A stretch of DNA of 64,000 nucleotides from Brachyspira hampsonii 30446 (GCF_000316195.1 NZ_JH994110.1:786407-850406); one strand, 5' to 3'. Shown: positions 9,234 to 18,272, counted from the first letter of the stretch. Notes: generated by a model not told the origin, from the letters alone. Numbers and translations are program-made.

Positions 9234-9352
9234 GTCTTTATTATATATAATTAAAGAAAAAAAACAACTTTTTATATATTTTTGTTAATAAAAAACTTTA
9301 TAGTAGTTTTTTATTAAATGTATAATATACCGCATTATATGTTAATAAGTTA

Positions 9353-9473
9353 TTATAGAAATTATATAGATTATAGAAATTATATAGATTATAGAAATTA
9401 TATAGATTATAGAAATTATATAGATTATAGAAATTATATAGATTATAGAAATTATATAGATTATAGAAATTAT
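9353..9473. repeat. 18-bp tandem repeat, about 6.7 copies
   Basis: The unit TTATAGAAATTATATAGA is repeated six times without a mismatch, plus 13 bases of a seventh copy. It sits in the 342-base gap between the divergent GH13 gene and the receiver/PilZ gene, just upstream of the promoter for the latter. Perfect identity suggests recent expansion, so copy number probably varies between strains. Confidence 0.95.
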
Positions 9474-9509
9474 TTGCTTTATCATTTGTGATGAAGTTTA
9501 TATATATTA

Positions 9510-9537
9510 TTGATTTTAATTTTTTCTATTATATAAT
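9510..9537 (+). promoter_or_regulatory. sigma-70 type promoter of the receiver/PilZ gene
   Basis: TTGATT and TATAAT with a 16-base spacer give a predicted start near 9544, about 30 bases before the ATG at 9575. The tandem repeat ends 36 bases upstream of the -35 box. Confidence 0.6.
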
Positions 9538-9574
9538 GTAATAACAATATAATTAATTTTTCAGGTATAAAATT

Positions 9575-10282
9575 ATGAGAGTATTAATTTATGATTCATC
9601 TTTACAGATAAGAGATAGTCTTATCAGTATTCTTATTACAGCAGGATATGAAGTTGTTGCTGTTAAGGATAAAAATAATATTTTGAGTATGTTTGGTAAA
9701 CTTCCTTTTTCTATTGCTATTATAGAAATTGGGGAAAATGATACTGAAATGGAGAGTATACTTGAAAAAATATATTTAGACGACAGATATCATGGAGTGC
9801 ATGTTATAGTTCATGTTGCAGATCCCAGCAGAGAATTTTTTACTAAGATGATGAGAATAGGTGTTTCAGGTTTTTTATTAAAGCCTTTTAATGAAAAAGA
9901 TTTTTTAAATAGATTTAATGTTTTGATAGAAAAAGCTGGAGTTAAGCCTAAAAAACTAAAACATATAGTAATAAACAATTTAGATAATTTTAAATTGGTA
10001 TTTAGACATGACGGGGTAAGACAGATTCTTCATGGTATGATAATAGAAATGTCTCCGGTAGGATTAAAATTTATTATGCCGCCTGAAGAAGCTAGTATAG
10101 AGGTGGGGCATATTATAAAGAATGCTTCTATGTCTATTAGTTCTTATAAAATAAGTTTTTCTATTAATATACTAGAAAAAATAGGCAATGAATATATAGG
10201 CGAGTTTAGTGATTTATCAGCATTTAATGCTAAATTGATATGTAAATTTATATATGATAAATATATAGAAAAATTAAAATGA
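9575..10282 (+). CDS. pseudo-receiver domain fused to PilZ-like domain
   Basis: A 235-residue protein. Residues 1-118 are a CheY-like receiver domain with Asp7 and Lys103 (LLKPF) in place, but the phospho-acceptor position holds Glu51 (AIIEIGEND). It therefore cannot be phosphorylated in the usual way and may mimic the active state. Residues about 125-235 resemble a PilZ domain: HGMIIEMSPVGLKF matches the second c-di-GMP motif loosely (Glu-x-Ser-x-x-Gly rather than Asp/Asn-x-Ser-x-x-Gly), while the RxxxR motif is not clear. It is probably a regulator or adaptor that may bind c-di-GMP or may have lost ligand binding. Confidence 0.65.
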   Translation: MRVLIYDSSLQIRDSLISILITAGYEVVAVKDKNNILSMFGKLPFSIAIIEIGENDTEMESILEKIYLDDRYHGVHVIVHVADPSREFFTKMMRIGVSGFLLKPFNEKDFLNRFNVLIEKAGVKPKKLKHIVINNLDNFKLVFRHDGVRQILHGMIIEMSPVGLKFIMPPEEASIEVGHIIKNASMSISSYKISFSINILEKIGNEYIGEFSDLSAFNAKLICKFIYDKYIEKLK

Positions 10283-10310
10283 TATTATTCATTATTACAG
10301 GAGTTTTACA

Positions 10311-11120
10311 ATGTTAAAGGCTTTAACAATAGCAGGATTTGACGGTTCCGGAGGTGCAGGCATACAGGCAGATTTGAAAACTTTTTCTGCTTTGGGCTGT
10401 TATGGAATGTGCGTACTTACTGCATTACCTGTTCAAAATACGCAGGGTGTGAGAAACTGCTATGAAATAGAATTAAAGGCTATAAAAGAACAATTAGAAT
10501 GCATATTTGATGATATTATACCTGATGCCATAAAGATAGGAATGCTTTTTAATAGTGATATAATAAAGCTGGTTGCTGATTTTTTAAAAAATAATGCTAA
10601 GAATATACCTATAGTAGTTGATCCTGTAATGGTTGCTAAAAGCGGGGACAGACTTCTTTTAGAGGAGGCAGTGGATAGTTTGAAAAAATATATACTTCCT
10701 ATTTCTACTATTGTAACACCTAATATACCAGAGGCTGAAGATTTAACTTCAAAAAAAATAAAAACAGATGATGATATGATAGAAGCTGCTAATGATATAC
10801 TTAATATGGGGGCAAAAAATGTTATGCTTAAAGGCGGACATTTGGAAGGGGAGCTTTCAAGAGATTTATTTATGAGTAAAGAAAGCAAAGAGTTTTTAGA
10901 TGCTTTAAGAATAGATACAAAAAATACTCATGGTACAGGATGCACTCTTTCTGCAGCAATATGCAGTTATATGGCTCATGGAAAAACTCCTCTTGAGGCT
11001 TCAAAATTAGGAAAAGAGTATTTATTCAATGCATTAAAGGCTGGCAAAACTGACAGTGTAGGAAAAGGGCATGGCCCTGTTCATCATTTTTATGAGGCTT
11101 GGACGCATTTAAGTATATAA
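10311..11120 (+). CDS. thiD: hydroxymethylpyrimidine/phosphomethylpyrimidine kinase
   Basis: A 269-residue protein of normal ThiD length. The start TIAGFDGSGGAGIQADLKTF is the HMP-binding ThiD signature, VDPVMVAKSG and TPNIPEAE are ribokinase-family motifs, and NTHGTGCTLSAAI holds the anion hole and catalytic Asp-equivalent region near the C-terminus. It phosphorylates HMP and HMP-P in thiamine pyrophosphate synthesis or salvage in the cytoplasm. No other thi genes are in the window. No TPP riboswitch is visible in the 28-base gap upstream, so it is probably expressed with the receiver/PilZ gene. Confidence 0.93.
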   Translation: MLKALTIAGFDGSGGAGIQADLKTFSALGCYGMCVLTALPVQNTQGVRNCYEIELKAIKEQLECIFDDIIPDAIKIGMLFNSDIIKLVADFLKNNAKNIPIVVDPVMVAKSGDRLLLEEAVDSLKKYILPISTIVTPNIPEAEDLTSKKIKTDDDMIEAANDILNMGAKNVMLKGGHLEGELSRDLFMSKESKEFLDALRIDTKNTHGTGCTLSAAICSYMAHGKTPLEASKLGKEYLFNALKAGKTDSVGKGHGPVHHFYEAWTHLSI

Positions 11121-11256
11121 TTTATTTTTAGTATTTATATATAGGAATGCATTTTTTATAAAAATTGTTAGCATCTGTTAATTTTATTTTGATATATTAT
11201 AAGCTAATAAAATTTATTTGATAAATAAAATAATTTTTAATATTTTTTAATTAAAT

Positions 11257-11295
11257 AAAAAAAGGACTTTATATTTCTATAAAGCCCTTTTTTGT
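11257..11295. terminator. bidirectional terminator between thiD and the lipoprotein gene
   Basis: An A-rich flank, a stem GGACTTTATA / TATAAAGCCC with one mismatch, and a T-rich flank. The two genes converge here, so it can serve both. Confidence 0.75.
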
Positions 11296-11306
11296 TTGAT
11301 AATTTT

Positions 11307-12050
11307 TTATTTAACTTCTTTTAATGTACCTTTCAAAGTTAAAGTGTCATTTTCAAAAGTACCCTTCAAATCACCCTGCCAATAAGGTATGCCGTCTTTA
11401 GCTTTATCAGTAACCATCTGAATATCAGTAAAATTCATATCATTAGAAATTTGAGAAGTGCTGATTTTATTATTATCTAAACCATATCCTATTTTGAATA
11501 TTCCGTTAGTATCAGACTTTAATTCATATACCCAAGGATAAACTGTAGGACCTCCAGCATGAGCGTATCTTATAGTAATTACTCCTGTTTCATCTTTTGT
11601 AACTCCTGTTCCTGTAATCATAGGACCATTAGTTCCGTCTAAAGTTTTTTGTGATATTCCTGTTCCTGTCATACCGTCAAAATTATAGGTTTTAGCAGGT
11701 GACACTCCGTAAAGTACAAAGAATCCAAATCCTCTTTCTATTTTATTATTTGCATATTGTTTATTTTCGTATCTGTATGAGTCCCAAGATTTAGTAGCTC
11801 CTTTTGGGGTTGAAGCTCCTGTTTCAGCATCAACTTTAGCGTCTATAGTACCATAAGTTCCTGAAACTTTTAAATATGAGTTTTGCATTAAATTATTATC
11901 ATCATTAGCTTTTTCGCCAAATACAGCCTGAAAGTCTATATCCATAGTTCCTGCTTCAGATGTTCCTTGCTGATTTGATGTTGTATCTGTTTTAGAACAT
12001 GAAAATACAAAAACAGATATAATAAGCATAATTAATATAATTTTTTTCAT
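11307..12050 (-). CDS. lipoprotein of unknown function
   Basis: A 247-residue protein with a lipoprotein signal peptide ending VFSC (Cys18). A Ser/Thr/Gln-rich linker follows, then a beta-rich domain with many Gly, Thr and aromatic residues (YRYENKQY, GPTVYPWVYELK, PYWQGDLKGTF). It is flanked by terminators on both sides, so it is a single-gene unit. I do not recognise the domain. It is probably surface-exposed or periplasmic, anchored by its lipid. Confidence 0.6.
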   Translation of the reverse strand: MKKIILIMLIISVFVFSCSKTDTTSNQQGTSEAGTMDIDFQAVFGEKANDDNNLMQNSYLKVSGTYGTIDAKVDAETGASTPKGATKSWDSYRYENKQYANNKIERGFGFFVLYGVSPAKTYNFDGMTGTGISQKTLDGTNGPMITGTGVTKDETGVITIRYAHAGGPTVYPWVYELKSDTNGIFKIGYGLDNNKISTSQISNDMNFTDIQMVTDKAKDGIPYWQGDLKGTFENDTLTLKGTLKEVK

Positions 12051-12152
12051 TTTCGCTCCTTTTTTTGTATTGATTATATAATAAAATATATAGAAAATAT
12101 TACAATAAGAAAATGTAAATTTTTTTTATATTTGATAAATTATATAGTTAAT

Positions 12153-12194
12153 AAAAAAAGCACCTCCATTTTATAATAAATGAAAGTGCCTTTT
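12153..12194 (-). terminator. terminator of glyS
   Basis: Read on the minus strand, AAAGGCACTTTCATTT pairs imperfectly with AAATGGAGGTGCTTT, followed by a T run. It lies 24 bases after the glyS stop codon. Confidence 0.7.
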
Positions 12195-12217
12195 ATAATG
12201 ATTTATTTAATTATTTT

Positions 12218-14310
12218 TTATTTTACCAAACTAGAGAAATCAAGCATATTTTTAAAAATTTTATCTACTGAAGAAAGCAAAGCTATACGATTATTTTTTA
12301 TTTTTTCATCGTCTACATTTACCATAATATCTTTGAAAAATTTGTCTAATGGTTCATAAAGACTTGCTAATAAAGCAAATGTTTTTTCATATTCTCTATT
12401 TTCCATAAGTTTGTTTACTTCATTTAATTTTTCTTTATATGTATTATATAATGATTTTTCTGCTTCTTCTTTTAATAATGATTCATCTAAGTTAGTATCT
12501 TTAGCAGATTTAATCATATTTTTAATTCTTTTAAATACTATTAAAAGATTAGAGAATAAAGCCTCATTTTTCTTTCTAAACTCATCAATGGCTTCTATTT
12601 TTAAGTAAGCGTCATACATATCGTCTATTCCTGTAGAAAGAACGCCTGCAACTGAATCTTTAGAAAAATCAATGTCATTTTCAAAACGGGATTTAAAGAA
12701 CTCGAATATATCTTTTATTAAATCTTCGCTTTTATTATTTCTTGCATCTTTAGGCATAGAATTAATTGACTGTTCTATTAATTTTTTAAGATTAACATGC
12801 TTTTTAGATTTTATAAGTATATTAATGATACCTAAAGCCTGTCTTCTTAAAGCATTAGGATCTTGAGAACCTGTTGGTATATCTCCTACATAGAATCCAG
12901 CTGCTATATTATCCATTTTATCAAGTATAGCTATAGCCTTACCTGTATCATTAGAAGGTATTTCATCGGAAGCAAATAAAGGTCTGTACTGTTCATTGAT
13001 AGCTAAAGCAATATCATCATTAAGGTTCATAGCTTTTGCAAAATATCCTCCCATTATACCCTGAAGCTCTGGGAAATTATAAACCATATTGCTTACTAAA
13101 TCTGATTTCATATATTTAATAGCTTTAAGTATATTTTCTTTATCTTTTTCATATCCTAAAAGTGTTATTAAAAGCTCAGAGTTTTTCTCAAGTCTTTTTA
13201 CTTTATCAGCAACACTTCCAAGCTCTTTTCTAAACATAAGCATTTCAAGTCTTTCATTCATCTCGTCCATACCTTTTCTTATATCTTCTTGGTATAGGAA
13301 TCTTCCGTCTGAAAGTCTTGCTGTTAAAACCCTTATATTTCCAGCTATTATCTGAGGAGTTTTGGGCTGATTAGCTGTTATTACAAATACATTAGTTAAA
13401 GAACCGTCTTTTTTACATAATGGGAAGTATTTCTGATGTTCTATCATTTCGCTTGTCAATACTTCTTTAGGCACTTCCAAAAATTTAGAGTCAAATTCTG
13501 CAGTTAGTAAGTAAGGCTCCTCTGTCAAATCTACAACTATTTCAGATACTTTTTTCTTAGAAACAGCTTCAAAACCTAATTCTTTTTCTATATTTTCTAA
13601 TTGATTTATAATATTTTCTAACCTTTTTTCTCTTGATACTATAACATGCTTTTCTAATAATATTTTTTCATAGTCTTTAGGATTATTAATTTCTTTAAAT
13701 TCAGGAGAAAGAAGTCTATGTCCTGTTACTTTGTTATTAGTTTCTATTCCAGCAACTGAAGTTTTAATAATTTCATTTCCGAATAATGCTATTACATTTC
13801 TTATTGGGCGGACAAAAGCAAAATCTTTATTTCCCCATCTCATTTTCTTTTTAAAATCTATACTTGAAACAATACTTTCTAGTTTTTCTTCAAATAGTTT
13901 TTTAGTTTCTATACCTTTTTTTCTTTTTTTACAAATATATATTTTTTTCCATTTACTTCTTTTATATATGGTTTATCAAATGATTCATTTTCATCAATAT
14001 TTTTTACTGAATTAGCATTGATATTATGAGATTTCAAAAAACCTTCTCCTGCTTTTGTAGGATTACCATCTTTAAAAGCACTTTCAAATAAAGGTCCTCT
14101 AAATTCTATTACTTCATCTTTTGATTTTTCTTCTATGTTTTCTGCTAAAATTGCTAATCTTCTTGGGGTAGTGTATGAGCTAACAGAACTGAAATTAATA
14201 CCATTATTTTTTAATGTATTTTCTATTATTTTTTTAAAACTCATACTTGCAGGATATGCAAAATCTGCCGGTATCTCTTCAACCAATATTTCAATGAGTA
14301 AATCTTTCAC
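12218..14310 (-). CDS. glyS: glycyl-tRNA synthetase beta subunit, with apparent -1 frameshift
   Basis: The gene starts with GTG at 14310 (AAGGAA upstream) and reads 133 residues, beginning KDLLIEILVEEIPADF, to a TAG at 13909-13911. The rest follows one base out of phase: GIETKKLFEEKLES..., then KKMRWGNKDFAFVRPIRNV to 12218. Joined, it is about 697 residues, normal for GlyS, which with GlyQ charges tRNA-Gly. The break is at AAAAAAA-G-AAAAAAA-GG (13914-13930 on the reverse strand). Reading GAA AAA AAG and slipping back one base on A-AAA-AAG restores the frame. It may be sequencing error, polymerase slippage or programmed frameshifting. glyQ is not in the window. Confidence 0.85.
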
Positions 14311-14549
14311 TTTAATTTTCCTTAAAATAATAATTATTAATGTCCTATATTGTATATTTATAGTATAAAAAAAACAATATTTTTTGAATGTTAATTTGCA
14401 ATTTTGTTAACTATTTGTTTATTTGTAAGGTTATATTAATAAAGAATAAGAATATTTAAAGAAAATAATTATTATTTTACGATAATATATAATAAGATAT
14501 TGATTTTATATCATTAATATACTATATTTATAAATTGGAAGATTTGAAT

Positions 14550-15842
14550 ATGCAGACAGTAACAACTAAACAAAATATATTAATAATAGATGATGAAGAG
14601 GATATACTGACTACTTGTCAGAATATTTTAGAAGATGAAGGCTATGGAGTAGATATAGCCAAAAATTATAAAGAAGCAGAGTACATATTTAATAGTAAGA
14701 AGATAAATTTAGTATTTTTAGATGTATGGCTTCCCGATGTAGATGGGCTAGACATACTTTCTAACATAAAGGAAAAATATCCTAATACTACTGTAATAAT
14801 GATGAGCGGACATGCTGGTGTTGAAACCGCTGTAAGAGCTACTAAAATGGGGGCTTATGACTTTTTAGAAAAACCTATTAGCATATCCAAGCTTCTTTCA
14901 AGCTGTGAAGATGTATTCAAAGAGAGTATAGATAAAGCGGAAGTATCAGTAAATGAGGAAAATTGCTCCAATAAACATTGCGGTAATGTAGGATATAAGA
15001 TTAAACAGAGAACTATAGCTAAAAGCATTGTTGTAAGCGGTTTTGCCTTAATGGAGGGAAGAAAAACTGCATTAACATTAGTTCCTGCTGATGTTAATAC
15101 AGGTATAGTTTTTATTGATATTAATACAAATACTCATATAAAATTATCACATAATAATATACTTTCTAAAGATAAATCCGGAGCGGTTAATTCTACTGCT
15201 TTGGTATGCGGAAATAGATATATAAAGACTACAGAGCATTTCTTGGCGGCACTTCATATGATGGGTATTACTAATTTAATAGTAAAATGTGATGGAGAAG
15301 TACCAAATGTTGATGGTTCTGCTTTAGTATTTTGCAATGCTTTAAAAGAGGCTGGTTTTGTAGAGCAGGACGGTTATATAGAGCCTATAGTGATAGATAC
15401 TACTTTAACTTATGGTAATGTTAATGATAATGAAACTTATATAATACTTTCGCCTTATGATGGGCTTGAAGTAAGTCTTCGTATAGATTTTGCTGGTTCT
15501 ATAGGAGTACAGGAATATACATATAAATTTGAAAATTTCGATCAGTTTACCGATGAGATTGGAAGAGCAAGATCATTTAATACAATAGACAATATTGATT
15601 ATGCACAAAAAATGGGAATGGCTGGAAGCGGTATGATAGGAAGTCATATAATTCTTTGCGATGGAAAAGTAATTAATACCAAACTTCATTTCGATAATGA
15701 GTTTGTAAGACATAAAATTTTGGATATAATTGGAGATTTATATATTTTAGGCAGACCTATAAGGGGCAAAGTTGTTGCTAATAAGTCATCTCATTCTTTC
15801 AATCATTCCGTTGTACATGATCTTGCAAATAGATATTTATGA
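14550..15842 (+). CDS. lpxC: receiver domain fused to LpxC deacetylase
   Basis: From ATG 14550 (GGA-rich site upstream; TTG 14535 is a poorer start) the protein has 430 residues. Residues 8-120 are an intact receiver domain: Asp14, Asp15, phospho-acceptor Asp58 in LDVWLPD, Ser86 and Lys108. Residues about 150-430 are UDP-3-O-acyl-GlcNAc deacetylase, the committed step of lipid A synthesis: TTEH with Glu229 and His230, VRHKILDIIGDL with His388 and Asp392, and SSHSF with His415. These match the zinc and catalytic residues of LpxC. LpxC is about 300 residues and normally stands alone, so the receiver points to phosphorylation control of lipid A output. No cognate kinase is next to it. Confidence 0.9.
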   Translation: MQTVTTKQNILIIDDEEDILTTCQNILEDEGYGVDIAKNYKEAEYIFNSKKINLVFLDVWLPDVDGLDILSNIKEKYPNTTVIMMSGHAGVETAVRATKMGAYDFLEKPISISKLLSSCEDVFKESIDKAEVSVNEENCSNKHCGNVGYKIKQRTIAKSIVVSGFALMEGRKTALTLVPADVNTGIVFIDINTNTHIKLSHNNILSKDKSGAVNSTALVCGNRYIKTTEHFLAALHMMGITNLIVKCDGEVPNVDGSALVFCNALKEAGFVEQDGYIEPIVIDTTLTYGNVNDNETYIILSPYDGLEVSLRIDFAGSIGVQEYTYKFENFDQFTDEIGRARSFNTIDNIDYAQKMGMAGSGMIGSHIILCDGKVINTKLHFDNEFVRHKILDIIGDLYILGRPIRGKVVANKSSHSFNHSVVHDLANRYL

Positions 15843-15899
15843 ATTTGATTTAATGGTTAAAAATGATATAATTAATAACTAATTTAAGAGTATAAAAAT

Positions 15900-16754
15900 A
15901 TGTCAGAAAGCAGGTTAAGAACTAATACGGAAGAACAGAATAATATATCATTATATTTTGCAGATGCTAAAAAAGAAAAACTTTTAACTAGAGAAGAAGA
16001 AATAGAACTTACGAAAAGACTCAAAGAAGGCGATGCAGAGGCAAGGTCTAAACTTATTAGAAGTAATTTAAGGTTTGTTATTACTATTGCAAAACAGTAT
16101 AAAAACAGCGGACTTCTGCTTGAAGATTTGATAAGCGAAGGAAATATGGGGCTTATAATAGCAGCTGACAGATTTGATCCGGATAAAGGATATCATTTTA
16201 TATCTTATGCAGTTTATTGGATAAGGCAAAGTATTTTAAGGGCTATTAATGAGAAATCAAGACTCATAAGGCTTCCTTTAAACAAAGCTATGGATTTAGT
16301 GGATTTGGAACGCACTGTGCATCAATACTATTATAAAAGCGGATATGCTCCTGATGTTAATGAGCTTGCTGCCATATTAAATAAAGATCCTAATGATATA
16401 CTTCATATTATGTCTATGAGTACAGAACATATTTCACTTGAGGGCGAATATAATTATGATGGTATGAAAGATAGGCTTATTGATACTATAGAGGATAAAA
16501 CTTCTACAAATGTTGAAGAAACTGCTATAAACAAAGAGCTTATGGAGGAATTAAAAGTTGCTATTGAAAGTTTATCAGATATAGAAAAACAGATTATTAA
16601 TGCCAGATATGGAATAGATCAGGAGAGAAAAACTCTTAAAGAGGTTGGGGAGATGTTTTCCTTTACTAAAGAGCGTATAAGACAAATAGAAAAAAAAGCA
16701 TTGATAAAAATGCATTCTCAAAAATACAGTTCATTAAAAGATTTCTTAAAATAA
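15900..16754 (+). CDS. short sigma-70 family factor (RpoD/RpoS-like, no region 1.1)
   Basis: A 284-residue sigma factor with region 1.2 (ISLYFADAKKEKLLTREEE), region 2 (NLRFVITIAKQY, DLISEGNMGLI, FISYAVYWIRQSILRAI), region 3 and region 4.2 (TLKEVGEMFSFTKERIRQIE). It lacks region 1.1 and the non-conserved insert of large RpoD proteins. Length and sequence resemble the short primary sigma of Bacteroidetes as well as RpoS-like alternative factors, so I cannot say which role it has. It follows the receiver-LpxC gene by 57 bases and precedes hemW by 4, consistent with one operon. Confidence 0.85.
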   Translation: MSESRLRTNTEEQNNISLYFADAKKEKLLTREEEIELTKRLKEGDAEARSKLIRSNLRFVITIAKQYKNSGLLLEDLISEGNMGLIIAADRFDPDKGYHFISYAVYWIRQSILRAINEKSRLIRLPLNKAMDLVDLERTVHQYYYKSGYAPDVNELAAILNKDPNDILHIMSMSTEHISLEGEYNYDGMKDRLIDTIEDKTSTNVEETAINKELMEELKVAIESLSDIEKQIINARYGIDQERKTLKEVGEMFSFTKERIRQIEKKALIKMHSQKYSSLKDFLK

Positions 16755-16758
16755 TAAA

Positions 16759-17907
16759 ATGTCAGGGCTTTATATACATATCCCTTTTTGTACATATAAA
16801 TGCAGCTACTGCAATTTTTATTCTATTGTTAATATGAATGACAGAGAAATATACAGAAGATACTCAGAAGCATTAATATCAGAACTAAAATTAAGAATAC
16901 AAAATTATAAATCATATATAGAAACAATATATTTCGGAGGAGGCACTCCTTCTGTATTTGGTTCTGATTTATTAAAATATTTGTTAGATAATATATTAGA
17001 TATTGTATATAATCATAATAGAGATTATATAGGTTCAAAAAATACAGATTTAATCAAAGAAATAACTATTGAATCAAATATAAATGATATAAACTTAGAA
17101 TATATAAAATTTTTAGAGAAAATACAAAATATAAGGCTTTCTCTTGGTATTCAAACATTTAATGAAAAAAGTTTAGCTGTTATAAATAGGCATACAGATA
17201 AAAATGATATTATAAATGTACTTAAATTAATAAATAAATCTTCTTTAGAAAATATATCTCTTGATTTTATATGCGGTCTCCCTTTAAACTCAGAAATGCA
17301 AATAAAAGATGATATATTATTTTCTTATGATTTGCTTCCTAAAGTCAAGCATTTTTCACTTTACTATTTAGAGCTTACAGAGTCATTGCATAAAAAATGG
17401 AAAGATTTACTTCCTAATGATGAAGAATCTGTCATTTATTATAAAAAAGCATCTGATACTTTGGAAGGACTTGGATTTAAAAGGTATGAGGTTTCAAATT
17501 ATTCGCTTCCTGATTATAATTCTATTCATAATAGTAATTATTGGCTTTTAAAAGATTATATAGGTATAGGAGTATCTGCTGCAGGATGTTATAATAATAA
17601 TAGATACTGCAATGTAAAAATGCTTAGAGATTATTTTAATTTCATTGACAATAGTAATCTCCCTATAAAAGAAAATGAATACTTAGATATAGATACTAGA
17701 AAAAAAGAGTTTATATTCCTTTCACTAAGGACAGTAAAAGGAATAAATATTGATAAGTATAATAATTACTTTAATGAAAAATTTTATGATAAGTATTACA
17801 ACATTATAAATAATAATACTCAATATTTTAATGTATATAAAAATTATTTATCTATAAAGAAGCACTATTTTGATTATGTTGATGAGATTAGTATATTGTT
17901 ACTTTGA
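16759..17907 (+). CDS. hemW: HemW-type radical SAM heme chaperone
   Basis: A 382-residue protein starting GLYIHIPFCTYKCSYCNF, with the CxxxCxxC radical-SAM cluster motif and the HIPFC context of HemW/HemN-like proteins. FGGGTPS, LSLGIQTF and CGLPL are further family motifs. HemW proteins bind heme and deliver it to membrane proteins; they were long misnamed oxygen-independent coproporphyrinogen oxidase. The C-terminus is a little divergent. Only four bases separate it from the sigma factor gene, and there is no good ribosome site, so translation is probably coupled. Its end overlaps the convergent trpR-like gene by nine bases. Confidence 0.85.
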   Translation: MSGLYIHIPFCTYKCSYCNFYSIVNMNDREIYRRYSEALISELKLRIQNYKSYIETIYFGGGTPSVFGSDLLKYLLDNILDIVYNHNRDYIGSKNTDLIKEITIESNINDINLEYIKFLEKIQNIRLSLGIQTFNEKSLAVINRHTDKNDIINVLKLINKSSLENISLDFICGLPLNSEMQIKDDILFSYDLLPKVKHFSLYYLELTESLHKKWKDLLPNDEESVIYYKKASDTLEGLGFKRYEVSNYSLPDYNSIHNSNYWLLKDYIGIGVSAAGCYNNNRYCNVKMLRDYFNFIDNSNLPIKENEYLDIDTRKKEFIFLSLRTVKGINIDKYNNYFNEKFYDKYYNIINNNTQYFNVYKNYLSIKKHYFDYVDEISILLL

Positions 17908-18198
17908 TTTGTTTAATGATTCTTGAAAGTTTTTGTCGTTTATAAGATATTTATCTACTATTATTGCTAAAGCACTGTCATCTTTTTTTAATTCCTTTGC
18001 ACCTCTTGTTATCGAACAAAGACTTGCATTCAGATGTTTGGCAATTTCATATTGCGGCATTTTCTTTCTTAATAATGTTACTATCCTCAGTCTTTGCTGT
18101 ATCATATCTTGTTCATCTTTTGTGAAGAGTTCTGTTAGAAGTTTCTTAATAAATTCTTCATTATTTTCAGTTGCTAGAATATGTGCTAAAAGTTCCAT
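17899..18198 (-). CDS. TrpR/YerC family DNA-binding repressor
   Basis: From the ATG at 18198, which has AAGGAG seven bases upstream, the protein has 99 residues. It shows the TrpR fold signature: LFTKDEQDMIQQRLRIV, then LLRKKMPQYEIAKHLNASLCSITRGAKEL, the helix-turn-helix that ends in the family's ITRG. The length equals that of TrpR or YerC. No trp biosynthesis genes are near, so the regulon and co-repressor cannot be told from context. The end overlaps hemW by nine bases on the opposite strand. Confidence 0.8.
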   Translation of the reverse strand: MELLAHILATENNEEFIKKLLTELFTKDEQDMIQQRLRIVTLLRKKMPQYEIAKHLNASLCSITRGAKELKKDDSALAIIVDKYLINDKNFQESLNKSK

Positions 18199-18244
18199 TT
18201 TATATCTCCTTAAATTCATTACTATTAATAATACTACTATATTA

Positions 18245-18272
18245 AGTATAGAATAAATATTAATTTTTTCAA
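18245..18272 (-). promoter_or_regulatory. promoter of the TrpR-like gene
   Basis: On the minus strand TTGAAA and TATACT are 16 bases apart, giving a start near 18238, about 40 bases before the ATG at 18198. Confidence 0.5.

Noticed and set aside
9353..9473. CRISPR-like array
   Set aside because: The units are directly adjacent with no spacers and are only 18 bp; it is a simple tandem repeat and no cas genes are present.
10311..10340. TPP riboswitch in front of thiD
   Set aside because: The gap to the preceding gene is only 28 bases, too short for the aptamer, and the upstream coding region shows no THI-box motif.
12411..13355. Several Ser/Phe/Leu-rich open frames opposite glyS
   Set aside because: Shadows of the real gene on the other strand, without ribosome sites or domains; the same holds for similar frames opposite ftsA, clpC and rodZ-like genes.
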